Below, piece after piece: positions 1 through 7,942 of a DNA stretch of 43,008 nucleotides. The position numbers and the translations under genes were made by a program. Below the pieces are notes generated by a model. It saw only the letters and a program-made list of their open reading frames with translations, was not told the DNA's origin and did no database searches. This DNA comes from DAINRZ01 sp964634885 (lineage in GTDB: Bacteria; Bacteroidota; Ignavibacteria; Kapaibacteriales; UBA2268), in NCBI GenBank assembly GCA_964634885.1, contig CAZWLN010000041.1:1-43008 (forward strand). Reading direction: 5' to 3'. Each line of letters starts with the position of its first letter. Positions within the stretch are counted from its first letter, which is position 1.

Positions 1-21
1 TTATTTGTTTTTCAACATAAA

Positions 22-122
22 AGAGACGCAAGGCCTTGCGTCTCTACGAAATAATACAATAATACAGCTTCTTTACCACCATCTTGAATAAGAAAATAAT
101 TTTCCCCATACTCAATAGCGAA
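22..122. repeat. Dispersed palindromic repeat, copy A
   Basis: Positions 22-45 form a perfect 24-nt palindrome with half-site AGAGACGCAAGG. The following ~75 nt, including the block TTACCACCATCTTGAATAA and then CATACTCAATAGCGAAAA, align with the reverse complement of about 26585-26684. The two places therefore share a ~100-bp element in opposite orientation. It ends close to the terminator of the porin gene. It is non-coding. Confidence 0.75.
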
Positions 123-124
123 AA

Positions 125-160
125 ACAAAAAAACGAAGGCCGGTACATATGCCGGCCCTC
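125..160 (-). terminator. Rho-independent terminator of the porin operon
   Basis: Read on the minus strand, GGCCGG at 152-157 pairs with CCGGCC at 138-143 and is followed by a T-rich run (the A run at 121-133). It lies about 30 nt after the stop codon of the outer-membrane protein gene and would end the two-gene minus-strand operon. Confidence 0.75.
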
Positions 161-188
161 AATTCATTTTTATTATTTTCTAAGCGGA

Positions 189-1613
189 TCAGTACCTGTA
201 AACGAGCTGGAACCCAATGTTAAGGGGTGTTCTCGTAAGTGTAAAATCGCCTGCCTTGCTGCCGGAAAAGTAGCCGTTCAACGACTCGGAATGGTCCATC
301 CAGCGGAAGACACCGTCAAGACGGACGCTGTTGCTGAGATAGACACCGGCGCCGAGAGCGAAATACTTGACAGTAGCGTTCGGAATATCCTTTGCGTAGG
401 GTGATGTGGTGGAAGTGTAGCTCGCCCTTACTTCTGCCGGTAACCAGGGCAGCTTGTATTCGGCGCCGAACCCCCATGTTGTCTGTCCTACCAGGTCCCT
501 GATGATGTTTTCGTTAAGCGCTTCCACTTCGTCGGTTGCGTCTGTAAACTCGATCTGAGATGCGTCGGAGTATTCCACTCCGGCTGAAAAAGTCAGACCT
601 GCAGCGTGGAAAGAAACACCTGCACCGTAAACGAAAGGTGTGCGCACGTTGTATGAAGTTTCACCATCGGAGTTGAATGTTGTCCTGGTACCGTCGTCAA
701 AACGGGCGCTGGCGTTCTGGCTGAATGTTTCGGTAATTTCATAGAATGTCGGGAACTTGATGTTGGCGCTGACTCTCATGAATGAACCGATGACGCCGAC
801 AACGCCAATCGAGCCGGTAATGCCCGCAACTTCCTGTGTAAGGTTCTCATTGAGTGTGAAATCCGTCAGGTCGATACTGCTCCAGTTCAAAGAATCATAA
901 TAGTTATATATATTAGCCGTATCGGCTTCGACAAATTCCCTTCTATAGCCGTAAGTACCCCATTTCCCGGTAATGGAAGCGCCGATGAAAACATTCTTGT
1001 CGATGTCGAATGAAATGGAACCTGTCAGATTGTGAAGGCCGCCGGTCTCGGTTATCGACGCAGCCTGTGCAAGGCTGCCGGTGATGGGTGTTTTCAGGTT
1101 TTTATCCGCCAACCACAGCCGGATCATCATGTTATTATCTTCTGCCAGCCAGGAACTGTTGGCAGCATAATCGCTGATGTAAGAGCTCTCTGTGTTGAAG
1201 GCCCTGTAATCCGTATTGTTCTCGAAGTTGCTTTCGAGAAAATAGCCTATGCCGATGCATGCCTTTGAGTCGTCCATGTCGAAAGGAACGATCATTGAAA
1301 TATGTGTAAGGTACTCATCGTTGGTAGAAAGGTCAGTCATTTTATCTAAGTATTTGACTTCGGAGGAATTGACCGAGAAACCCAGGCCGACCGAGAGTTC
1401 ATCTTTGCGTATCAGGCTCATGCCTGCGGGATTGTAGAGCATTGCCCCTGCGTCGTCAACCAGTCCGTAATAGGATACTCCCATCGAAGCAACCCTCGGG
1501 GTAATCATCCCGTTCGGCTGGTTGTACCTGAGTGCGTCTTCAATGTACTGTGCTTTGAGGCTTACGGCCGCTGCCGTCATAATCATTGCTGCCAATAATA
1601 TCTTTGCTTTCAT
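189..1613 (-). CDS. FadL/OmpP1-like outer-membrane beta-barrel protein
   Basis: The 474-aa product starts with a signal peptide (MKAKILLAAMIMTAAAVSLKAQ, cut after about residue 21) and ends in an aromatic residue (...VYRY), as outer-membrane barrels do. The N-terminal region has the motif MLYNPAGMSLI, like the NPAG segment of the OmpP1/FadL/TodX and PorV-type families, followed by alternating strand-like sequence rich in Gly, Tyr and Asn. Such proteins pass hydrophobic molecules or serve as secretion accessory barrels; the substrate here is unknown. The ATG lies only 5 nt after the stop of the Ser-rich lipoprotein gene, with AGGAGG overlapping that gene's end, so the two are co-transcribed and probably translationally coupled. 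Family-level call is good; a PorV-like role is an alternative. Confidence 0.75.
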   Translation of the reverse strand: MKAKILLAAMIMTAAAVSLKAQYIEDALRYNQPNGMITPRVASMGVSYYGLVDDAGAMLYNPAGMSLIRKDELSVGLGFSVNSSEVKYLDKMTDLSTNDEYLTHISMIVPFDMDDSKACIGIGYFLESNFENNTDYRAFNTESSYISDYAANSSWLAEDNNMMIRLWLADKNLKTPITGSLAQAASITETGGLHNLTGSISFDIDKNVFIGASITGKWGTYGYRREFVEADTANIYNYYDSLNWSSIDLTDFTLNENLTQEVAGITGSIGVVGVIGSFMRVSANIKFPTFYEITETFSQNASARFDDGTRTTFNSDGETSYNVRTPFVYGAGVSFHAAGLTFSAGVEYSDASQIEFTDATDEVEALNENIIRDLVGQTTWGFGAEYKLPWLPAEVRASYTSTTSPYAKDIPNATVKYFALGAGVYLSNSVRLDGVFRWMDHSESLNGYFSGSKAGDFTLTRTPLNIGFQLVYRY

Positions 1614-1618
1614 GGTAA

Positions 1619-3200
1619 TTACCTCCTTCCACCGGATGAACGTGAAGATGAACCCGACGAACCGGATGAGCCTGATGACTTGGAACTGCTCGAAGAGCTA
1701 CTGCTGCTGCTGCCGGAGGACCTGGAAGAAGAACCCGAACTGCTGCTGGAAGAACTCGGAGATGAATAGCTGGAGCGCGATGAGCCTGAGCTGCTGCTGC
1801 CGGAGGACCTGGAAGAGGAACCCGAACTGCTGCTGGAAGAACTCGGAGATGAATAGCTCGAACGCGATGAGCCTGAACTGCTGCCGCTTTCAGACGACCT
1901 CGAAGAAGNNNNNNNNNNNNNNNNNNNNNNNNNNNNNNNNNNNNNNNNNNNNNNNNNNNNNNNNNNNNNNNNNNNNNNNNNNNNNNNNNNNNNNNNNNNN
2001 NNNNNNNNAACCTGAGCTGCTGCCCGAAGAACTCGGCGATGAATAGCTCGAACGCGATGAACCGGAACTGCTGCCGCTTTCAGACGACCTCGAAGAAGAA
2101 CCTGAGCTGCTGCCCGAAGAACTCGGCGATGAATAGCTCGAACGCGATGAACCTGAACTGCTGCCGGAAGAATTCGGAGATGTATAGCCCGAACGTGAGG
2201 AGCCTGTGCTGCCGCTTTCAGACGACCTGGAAGAAGAGCCGGAACTGCTGCCGGAGGAACTGCGGGTTGATTCACCGTTGTAAGGATCGTATCTCGTACC
2301 ACCGTTCTTAGGATTATAGTCGGGAACGGTATAGGAACGTGAGCCGTTGCTGTTCCTCGAGCTTTCGACGGACTTAACGTCACCGCTGCCTGTGGAGCGC
2401 CTGCTGCTGCCTGTCGTCGAACTGCTGCTGCCCGAATTACGGACACTGCTGCCGGTATTTTCAATGCTTACTGTGTTTCTGTCTTTATATATATTGGAGA
2501 CCTGGCCCATACCCCTTGAACTACTGCCGATCAAACCAGCCGAACCAATTTCGCCGGACTGGCGGCCTGTACCGTCGCCGCTGCCGCGACGCGGACCGAA
2601 GCCCCTGTTTGTCCTGTTGACAACCCTGTCGGGTTCGTAGGAATGTGAATGGGTGTAGTGCCCGTCGTGGCCGTAGTGGTGCCAGTCGTGATAGTACCAG
2701 TCGTGGTAGCCCCAGTAGGGCGATGAATACCAGTGATAACCCCAGTAGGGATCATAGGCATACCAGGGAGAGTACCAGTCATACCATGGGTCATACCAGT
2801 CATGCCAGTAATGGCTGCCGAAGCTGACGTATATTCCTGAATGCCTGTACCTGTAAACAGGATAGCTCATCCAACCGTAATAATCATACCACCAGGGTAC
2901 GATGACGGGAACATAGACAACACCCTGGTCGGCAGAACCCGAGACAGAACCGGCAGCTGCGTCAGTAGTCGTGTTGCCGTTGCTGCTGCCGCCGGACATG
3001 GGATTAGACCAGCCGCTGACTTGCTCTTCTGTTTTTGTTTCATCGTTATTTACAGTGTTGTTGTCGGCATTGCGGGGTTCCTCTTTGTATTCGGGCCTGC
3101 TGTAACCGAAGTTTTCGTCGATTGTGCCCGATGAAGCGCACCCCGAAAGATAGAAGCCCATCAGGGCTATCAATAGCGGAGTATAATATAACTTTTTCAT
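1619..3200 (-). CDS. Ser/Gly-repeat lipoprotein with Tyr/Trp/His-rich domain (contains assembly gap)
   Basis: The precursor begins MKKLYYTPLLIALMGFYLSGC, a lipoprotein signal with Cys21. A polar segment follows, then a ~75-residue stretch extremely rich in Tyr, Trp, His and Asp (about residues 100-185), a basic turn (RTNRGFGPRRG), and a long Ser/Gly/Arg tract built of ~30-residue units (90-bp and 87-bp DNA periods). A 100-N gap at 1909-2008 interrupts the tract. The real sequence on both sides totals 1482 nt, an exact multiple of 3, so the apparent frame change comes only from the arbitrary gap length. With no missing sequence the protein would be 493 aa ending SSGGRR. It resembles surface or matrix proteins with low-complexity tails; function unknown. 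First gene of an operon with the downstream porin. Confidence 0.7.
1909..2008. other. Assembly gap (100 N) inside coding repeat
   Basis: The 100 Ns are a placeholder. The last bases before the gap (cgaagaag) and the first after it (aacctgagctg) join exactly as at the intact repeat junction near 2091-2109. The gap therefore falls on a 90-bp repeat boundary and probably stands for zero or several whole units. Confidence 0.9.
2009..2188. repeat. 90-bp tandem repeat in the Ser-rich gene
   Basis: The block actcggcgat recurs at 2031 and 2121, exactly 90 bp apart, with near-identical sequence between. A related pair (1754 and 1841) has an 87-bp period. The units encode about 30 or 29 residues of Ser/Gly/Arg with a SYSSPSSS core, so unit number can change without breaking the frame. 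Confidence 0.85.
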
Positions 3201-3356
3201 GGTACTACCCCTTATAATTAGTAGTTTTACAATTGTTTTTTTCTTTTCTCATATTGTATTTGACGTTCATTTCATTTTACCCTTTTACTAAGTTACGAAT
3301 TGTTAATTAATTTTTTCAATAATGAGTTTTGGTTTTAGTTTTTAAAATATTTTTGT

Positions 3357-3364
3357 TAATTTTG
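3357..3364 (+). promoter_or_regulatory. -7 box of the tRNA-Leu promoter
   Basis: TAATTTTG matches the Bacteroidota-type -7 element TAnnTTTG and ends 8 nt before the first base of the tRNA, which would put the transcript start at or near the mature 5' end. The -33 part is not clear in the T-rich sequence upstream. Confidence 0.5.
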
Positions 3365-3371
3365 TAATCGC

Positions 3372-3455
3372 GCTCGGATGGCGGAAGTGGTAGACGCACA
3401 GGACTTAAAATCCTGTGAGCATTAGCTCGTGAGGGTTCAAGTCCCTCTCCGAGTA
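3372..3455 (+). tRNA. tRNA-Leu (anticodon UAA)
   Basis: A full cloverleaf can be folded. The acceptor arm is GCTCGGA with TCCGAGT (one G-U pair), the anticodon stem is CAGGA/TCCTG with loop CTTAAAA (anticodon TAA), there is a long class II variable arm (TGAGCATTAGCTCGT), and the T arm is GAGGG-TTCAAGT-CCCTC. The discriminator is A. CCA is not encoded. It stands alone, with no second tRNA next to it. Confidence 0.95.
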
Positions 3456-3716
3456 CTAAAAATTTTAGTATTCAAATTTTCAAAGAACATCTTACACTAA
3501 TAAACGATTTTTTTGTAACTATGTTATAAACTTAGATGTTACATTAAGTATTATTATGATTGTTCATCTCAATGGTAACTATTACCCTATTTATTATCCT
3601 ATATAGATACCTGTTTTTTCCCGAACAATCGTTTAAGAACGAAAATTGCGGCGGAGAGACAAAATATTAGCCGCGGAAATACGTGATAATCCTTGAATTA
3701 ACTGTTTATTAGGGAA

Positions 3717-4457
3717 ATGATGATTAAAAGTTTTATACGCTATGAATTTACACCGTCCGAAAGATTGATACTTTTACGCGGTTTGTACCTCCTGCTTAGC
3801 AATATAATGGAAGACATGTATTTTTTCGGATTCTACGATGACGATTTTGACATGGAGGGTGAAGAAAACAGTGAAACTGACGGTGAAGACAACGAAGAAG
3901 ACAGCGAAGACGATGACGAATCGAACTTTTTCGAAGACAATACCTCATTTGAAGACAATTTCAACCCGGGGATGAAAAACGAAGAGGAAAGCAACGAAGA
4001 ACCTGAAGCTTTCAGCGAAGACTTCGAAGACGACTTCGACGATTTCGACAACGACGACGACTCCATTTTCAACGACGACTGGAACAACGAAAGATACGAG
4101 ATGGAAAAAATGGTCTCCGAGATCAAAGTCCTCGAAAACAAGCTGATAAATTATAAATCATACGACAAAAGCCCCGAACTCGGGATCAACGAACTGGAAC
4201 TACTGCTGCACTCGGCCCACGAAGTCAAGCTTTCACTCGACGAAGAGATCGATGATGATTTGGACCCGGAACCCGACAGCGAAGATGAAGAACTGGAAAA
4301 GAACCTTACCGACGCCATCAACAATATGCCGGAAGAAACCAAGAAACAATTGGAAGACGATTTCGAAGAATATATTTTCGGACAGCACAGGGAATTGGGC
4401 GAACTGATTGACAAAATCAACGACTGGATAGACAATTATCAAATTAACAGCAATTAG
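3717..4457 (+). CDS. Highly acidic protein of unknown function
   Basis: The 246-aa product is dominated by Asp and Glu, above all between about residues 40 and 130, with runs such as DDFDDFDNDDD. An N-terminal hydrophobic patch (RLILLRGLYLLLSNI) precedes it. The second half has helical, heptad-like stretches (MVSEIKVLENKLINYKSYD; KQLEDDFEEY) that could form short coiled coils. No signal peptide or known domain is recognised. The start at 3717 lies just after TTAGGGAA; an internal Met near residue 31 (MEDMYFFGF) is an alternative. Codon use (GAA, GAC) resembles that of neighbours, so it looks like a true gene, with mirror Ser-rich ORFs on the other strand being shadows. Acidic proteins of this kind may bind basic partners or cations, but that is a guess. 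Confidence 0.65.
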   Translation: MMIKSFIRYEFTPSERLILLRGLYLLLSNIMEDMYFFGFYDDDFDMEGEENSETDGEDNEEDSEDDDESNFFEDNTSFEDNFNPGMKNEEESNEEPEAFSEDFEDDFDDFDNDDDSIFNDDWNNERYEMEKMVSEIKVLENKLINYKSYDKSPELGINELELLLHSAHEVKLSLDEEIDDDLDPEPDSEDEELEKNLTDAINNMPEETKKQLEDDFEEYIFGQHRELGELIDKINDWIDNYQINSN

Positions 4458-4536
4458 CGTTAAAATGAATACTGCTTTCTTACGTTAAAAACAATATTGA
4501 AATACTATACAGTATGTATGAAAGAAAGGCTGAAAG

Positions 4537-5229
4537 ATGAAAGTATTGGCAATAAATGCAAGTCCTAATGGTACAAACGGTAATACGGGGCTGATCCTGG
4601 AACCTTTCCTGGACGGCATGAAAAACTCCGGCGCCAATGTCGATCTTGTCAACCTGGACAAACTCAGCATACTTCCATGCCGGGCATGCACCGGCGACCT
4701 GTACTACGAACCCAAAGGCGACTGCCGTTGTGAAGACGACATGGCTTTGCTGTACCCGAAATTCAAGCAATCGGACATATGGGTCTTTGCCACACCCAAT
4801 TACTACGACAGCATCGTTCCCAAGCTGAAAAGGCTTCTCGACAGGATGGAACCCCTGTTCTCCATCGACGACAATGAATTGCACAAAGGTAATTTCGGCA
4901 AACTGGCTTTCGTGTCAACCTGCGACATGTATGAAGTTGAGAACTTCAACATCATGGTTGACCATTTCAGGTCGGTAAGCAGGCTCTTTGCCAGGGATTA
5001 TTCAGGGGCCCTCCTCAGGCCTCACGCAAGTACCCTTGCAGCCATGAAAGAAGTCGGCGCTCCTGTGGACGACATTTTCTCCGCCGCAAAGGAAGCCGGC
5101 AAACAACTGGTTTCAAAGGGGGCCATCAGCAGGGAGGTACTCGAAAAAGTCAGCAGGAAACTGGTATCCAAGAAATCCTTCTTCGAAGAACTTAATAACT
5201 ACACCAATAACAGGCTGTCTCTTGTGTGA
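4537..5229 (+). CDS. Flavodoxin-fold NAD(P)H-dependent oxidoreductase
   Basis: The 230-aa protein opens with a flavodoxin-like strand and phosphate loop, MKVLAINASPNGTNGNT, that binds FMN. It continues with PCRAC (Cys48, Cys51) and GDCRCEDDM (Cys63, Cys65), a Cys arrangement close to that of iron-sulfur flavoproteins and related FMN reductases, and then a TPNYYDSIVPKLKRLLDR segment typical of the NADPH-dependent FMN reductase family. It is expected to be a cytosolic flavin-dependent electron-transfer enzyme; its partner is not indicated by neighbours. The Cys spacing differs from the canonical iron-sulfur flavoprotein motif, so a cluster is possible but unproven. ATG at 4537 is preceded by AAAGGCTGAAAG, an acceptable ribosome binding site. 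Confidence 0.8.
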   Translation: MKVLAINASPNGTNGNTGLILEPFLDGMKNSGANVDLVNLDKLSILPCRACTGDLYYEPKGDCRCEDDMALLYPKFKQSDIWVFATPNYYDSIVPKLKRLLDRMEPLFSIDDNELHKGNFGKLAFVSTCDMYEVENFNIMVDHFRSVSRLFARDYSGALLRPHASTLAAMKEVGAPVDDIFSAAKEAGKQLVSKGAISREVLEKVSRKLVSKKSFFEELNNYTNNRLSLV

Positions 5230-5378
5230 GTGCAGTCTCAGGCCCTGTGCCGTTACTGGTTTTCGCCCGGGTTTCACAATACGGGGAGATAAATATCTAT
5301 GTATTCTTGGAAAATTTTGTTAATTTGTTTACCCATGAAAGTAAGATATTATAGCGGTATGATGAAAATAATGGCAGA

Positions 5379-6155
5379 ATGAAGATAAGAGCAACCAGAT
5401 CGATAGTCCCGAACCTTTTCACTTTGATGAATATATTCATGGGTTTCACTGCCATCATCAACATTTCCCAGGGCGAGATCCAGCGCGGAGCCTTGTTCAT
5501 ACTTGCCGCCGCCATCTTCGACGCTCTCGACGGCGTAGTAGCCCGTCTTCTCAAATCTGCCAGCGACCTGGGAGCTGAACTCGACTCGCTCTGCGACGCC
5601 GTTTCTTTCGGCGTAGCACCAGCCTATATGCTCTACCAGGTCTATTTCTACCAATTCGGCAACATGGGCGTCCTCCTGGCCTCCTTTCCCGCTCTTGCAG
5701 GAGTAATCAGGCTTGCACGCTTCAACGTCCAGCTCGCCGGCTTCGAAGACAAACTCTATTTCAGGGGCCTGCCGATCCCGTCGGGAGCTCTTCTGATTGT
5801 TTCATACATTGTGTTCTTCCACCTGAAAGGCGTGCTGCCCCAGGAATACAACCTCTACCTTGTAACTGGCGTATCGGTTCTCACCAGCCTGGCTATGGTC
5901 TCGAACATCAAGTTTGACAATATGCCGCGCCCCACTAAGAAATCCTTCATGAAGAGGCCGGTGATTTCCATTATCTTCGCCGTCGGCATCATTGTGTCCG
6001 TTGCGACGAAGGGCTGGTTCATCTTCCCCTTCATGATGTTCTATGTGTTCGCCAGTTCCATACGCCACTTCTTCACCTGGCTGAAAGAAACCAGGGGAGC
6101 CGAAGACGACATAGACGAAAGCGACGACGCCGACAAAAGCCTCTTCGACATATAA
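5379..6155 (+). CDS. pssA: CDP-diacylglycerol--serine O-phosphatidyltransferase
   Basis: This 258-aa membrane enzyme would join CDP-diacylglycerol and serine to make phosphatidylserine, the precursor of phosphatidylethanolamine. The CDP-alcohol phosphatidyltransferase signature D-x2-DG-x2-AR-x8-G-x3-D-x3-D is complete: Asp48, Asp51, Gly52, Ala55, Arg56, Gly65, Asp69 and Asp73. The N-terminus (PNLFTLMNIFMGFTAI) and several hydrophobic segments up to about residue 235 match PssA rather than PgsA. The tail is acidic (EDDIDESDDADKS). Length is usual for the Gram-negative type II / Bacillus-like class. No decarboxylase gene lies nearby. It stands alone between the flavoprotein and purS. Confidence 0.9.
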   Translation: MKIRATRSIVPNLFTLMNIFMGFTAIINISQGEIQRGALFILAAAIFDALDGVVARLLKSASDLGAELDSLCDAVSFGVAPAYMLYQVYFYQFGNMGVLLASFPALAGVIRLARFNVQLAGFEDKLYFRGLPIPSGALLIVSYIVFFHLKGVLPQEYNLYLVTGVSVLTSLAMVSNIKFDNMPRPTKKSFMKRPVISIIFAVGIIVSVATKGWFIFPFMMFYVFASSIRHFFTWLKETRGAEDDIDESDDADKSLFDI

Positions 6156-6183
6156 TTTACCACTGTACTCAGTTTAACTTCAA

Positions 6184-6214
6184 TTGTTGAATTCAAAAAA
6201 ATTTGTTAAGTTTG
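6184..6214 (+). promoter_or_regulatory. Bacteroidota-type promoter of purS-purQ
   Basis: TTG at 6184-6186, a 20-nt spacer and TAAGTTTG at 6207-6214 fit TTG-N19/20-TAnnTTTG. The predicted transcript would start around 6221, about 30 nt before the purS ATG, with AAAGG just before the ATG as ribosome binding site. Confidence 0.65.
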
Positions 6215-6250
6215 GATTAATAAAGGTTTTTCAATTTACAAAGGTCATAG

Positions 6251-6502
6251 ATGGAAACGTTTAAAGCTGAAATAAAAATCTCGCTCAGGAAAGGCATCCT
6301 GGACGTACAGGGAAAAACTGTCGAGCAGGCGCTCCATTCGATTGAATTCCAGGACATCACCAGCGTCCGAATCGGCAAGTTCGTCGAACTCAACATCCAG
6401 GCGGAAAGCATTGCCAAAGCCAAATCGATGGTCGAAGATGCATGCAAAAAGCTTATTGCCAACCCCATCGTCGAAGATTTTCAAATAGATATAGTTAAAT
6501 AA
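6251..6502 (+). CDS. purS: Phosphoribosylformylglycinamidine synthase subunit PurS
   Basis: The 83-aa protein matches PurS in length and sequence (KISLRKGILDVQGKTVEQAL, SVRIGKFVELNI, CKKLIANPIVEDFQI). PurS is the small subunit that, with PurQ and small PurL, forms the FGAM synthase complex of purine synthesis, helping pass ammonia from PurQ to PurL. It is followed 15 nt later by purQ, so the two are made together. purL is not in the window. AAAGGTCATAG before the ATG supports this start. Confidence 0.95.
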   Translation: METFKAEIKISLRKGILDVQGKTVEQALHSIEFQDITSVRIGKFVELNIQAESIAKAKSMVEDACKKLIANPIVEDFQIDIVK

Positions 6503-6517
6503 TAATAAAAGAATGAT

Positions 6518-7210
6518 ATGAAATTTGGCATAGTAGTATTTCCAGGTTCCAACTGCGACCATGATGCGTATTACGCAGCTTCCGCCAACGCCGGATGCTC
6601 TTCGCAGTATCTCTGGCACAAAGACACATCCATCCCGGACGGCATCGACTGCATCATCCTTCCGGGCGGCTTCTCCTACGGCGATTACCTCAGGTGCGGA
6701 GCCATCTCGCGATTCTCACCGATCATGCAGGAAGTAATCCGTTTTGCCGACAACGGCGGATACGTAATCGGCATCTGCAACGGTTTCCAGATTCTGACCG
6801 AGTCCGGATTGCTGCCCGGTGCACTGCTTCGTAACACGTCGCTCAACTTCATCTGCCGCGACATATACCTGAAAACAATGAACTGTCGGACGGCTTTCTC
6901 TTCTCAGATTCCGGCCGGCAAGGCCCTGCGAATACCCATTGCCCACAACGAAGGCAACTACATCGCCGACAGTAATGTAATTGAGGAACTGGAAGCGGAA
7001 AACAGGGTGTTGTTCAAGTATTGCGACCCCGAGGGGAATATCACCGAACAATCGAACCCGAACGGCACTACTAACAATATTGCAGGAATACTTAACAAAA
7101 AGCACAATGTACTGGGAATGATGCCCCACCCTGAAAGATACAGCGATGAGGAACTGGGCTGCAACGACGGCATTCATATTTTCAACTCCTTAAAAGAATA
7201 TTTTAAATAA
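6518..7210 (+). CDS. purQ: Phosphoribosylformylglycinamidine synthase subunit PurQ
   Basis: This class I glutamine amidotransferase (230 aa) releases ammonia from glutamine for FGAM synthesis. The nucleophile Cys87 lies in GYVIGICNGFQ, and His204 and Glu206 in MPHPER complete the triad. The N-terminus (KFGIVVFPGSNCDHDA) and LPGGFSYGDYLRCGAI are typical of PurQ. Having separate PurS and PurQ rather than one large PurL agrees with the Bacillus-type pathway. It ends shortly before tatA, 21 nt downstream, so read-through into the Tat genes is likely. Confidence 0.95.
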   Translation: MKFGIVVFPGSNCDHDAYYAASANAGCSSQYLWHKDTSIPDGIDCIILPGGFSYGDYLRCGAISRFSPIMQEVIRFADNGGYVIGICNGFQILTESGLLPGALLRNTSLNFICRDIYLKTMNCRTAFSSQIPAGKALRIPIAHNEGNYIADSNVIEELEAENRVLFKYCDPEGNITEQSNPNGTTNNIAGILNKKHNVLGMMPHPERYSDEELGCNDGIHIFNSLKEYFK

Positions 7211-7231
7211 AAAAAAATAGAGAGGTGTAAC

Positions 7232-7420
7232 ATGTTTGGATCCCTCGGCGTACCCGAATTATTGCTGATAATACTCGGAATTGCCCTGCTCTTCGGCGGC
7301 AGGAAGATACCGGAGCTGATGAAAGGTTTAGGTTCGGGCATAAAAGAATTCAAAAAAGCTTCCACTGTCGAAGAAGCAGAAGAGAAGAAGAAGATTGAAG
7401 AACCCAAATCCAACGGTTAA
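7232..7420 (+). CDS. tatA: Sec-independent translocase protein TatA
   Basis: The 62-aa protein has the TatA layout: a short N-terminal transmembrane helix (about residues 7-20, VPELLLIILGIALLFGGRK), the FGGRKIPEL hinge, then an amphipathic helix (MKGLGSGIKEFKKA) and a charged tail. TatA polymers form the pore through which folded twin-arginine substrates cross the inner membrane. A good ribosome binding site (AGAGAGGTG) precedes the ATG. It lies 24 nt before a second Tat A/B-type gene. tatC is not in the window. Confidence 0.9.
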   Translation: MFGSLGVPELLLIILGIALLFGGRKIPELMKGLGSGIKEFKKASTVEEAEEKKKIEEPKSNG

Positions 7421-7444
7421 TTAATCACTTAGCGGCCTAATACT

Positions 7445-7855
7445 ATGTTTGATGTCGGCGGCGGTGAACTATTGCTGATTGTTCTGGCGGTAATCGTGCT
7501 TTTCGGGCCGCAAAAGCTCCCCGAAATTGCCCGTATTTTCAGTAAGGGCATGACAAAACTCAGGGACGCACAGTCCCAGTTCAATGCACAAATGAATACC
7601 ATAAAGACTGAAATCAACAAATCCGTCAACCCGGAAAGGGAGTTTGCCGAGGAGTATTACAGGACAAGGGAAACCCGTGCAAAACAATCTGCCGGTAGTG
7701 ACGGCGGCAGCCCTGACGTGCCCCCGTCGCCTCTTCAGGAACAAACGACAGTTGAGACCGGCAACGTTTCCACTGATGGGAAACAGAACGAACAGGAAAA
7801 CAACCCTAACCTGAACGATCCATACGGGTTAGGCGACGAAAGCCCGGCAGGATAA
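7445..7855 (+). CDS. TatA/TatB-type translocase protein
   Basis: This 136-aa protein has the same fold plan as its neighbour, with a helix at about residues 8-21 (ELLLIVLAVIVLFGPQ), the hinge FGPQKLPEIA, an amphipathic helix (RIFSKGMTKLRDAQSQFNAQMN) and a longer polar tail rich in Gln, Asn and Pro. The GPQKLPE hinge and extended tail are closer to TatB than to TatA, so it may be the subunit that works with TatC as receptor. In Bacteroidota-like genomes such proteins are often labelled simply TatA/E, so the TatB role is an inference from the tail and the pairing with tatA. Confidence 0.8.
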   Translation: MFDVGGGELLLIVLAVIVLFGPQKLPEIARIFSKGMTKLRDAQSQFNAQMNTIKTEINKSVNPEREFAEEYYRTRETRAKQSAGSDGGSPDVPPSPLQEQTTVETGNVSTDGKQNEQENNPNLNDPYGLGDESPAG

Positions 7856-7888
7856 TCCAAATTCTACACTCATTATCTTAACTCAAAG

Positions 7889-7919
7889 TTGCTTACTTAA
7901 AATTTTACTCTTATATTTG
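7889..7919 (+). promoter_or_regulatory. Bacteroidota-type promoter of the MBL hydrolase-lptE pair
   Basis: TTG at 7889-7891, a 20-nt spacer and TATATTTG at 7912-7919 match TTG-N19/20-TAnnTTTG exactly. The expected start around 7926 leaves a leader of only about 17 nt before the ATG at 7943. Confidence 0.65.
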
Positions 7920-7942
7920 AGCAAAAGGTTCTTTATCAATTT

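Noticed and set aside
2009..2188. CRISPR-like regular repeat
   Set aside because: The 90-bp units encode Ser/Gly residues in frame and have no spacer-repeat structure.
1619..2464. An ORF with a frameshift in the Ser-rich gene
   Set aside because: The two halves are in different frames only because the 100-N gap is not a multiple of 3. Known sequence on both sides is in frame (1482 nt).
3541..3630. GATTGTTC/GAACAATC inverted repeat upstream of the acidic gene
   Set aside because: The arms are only 8 nt and about 57 nt apart, so chance is likely.
3833..4435. Minus-strand Ser-rich ORFs
   Set aside because: They are the mirror of the Asp/Glu codons of the acidic gene and have no start signals or homology of their own.
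5311..5328. Promoter of pssA at TTTGTTAATTTG
   Set aside because: The -7 box is one base short and no TTG lies at the right distance upstream.
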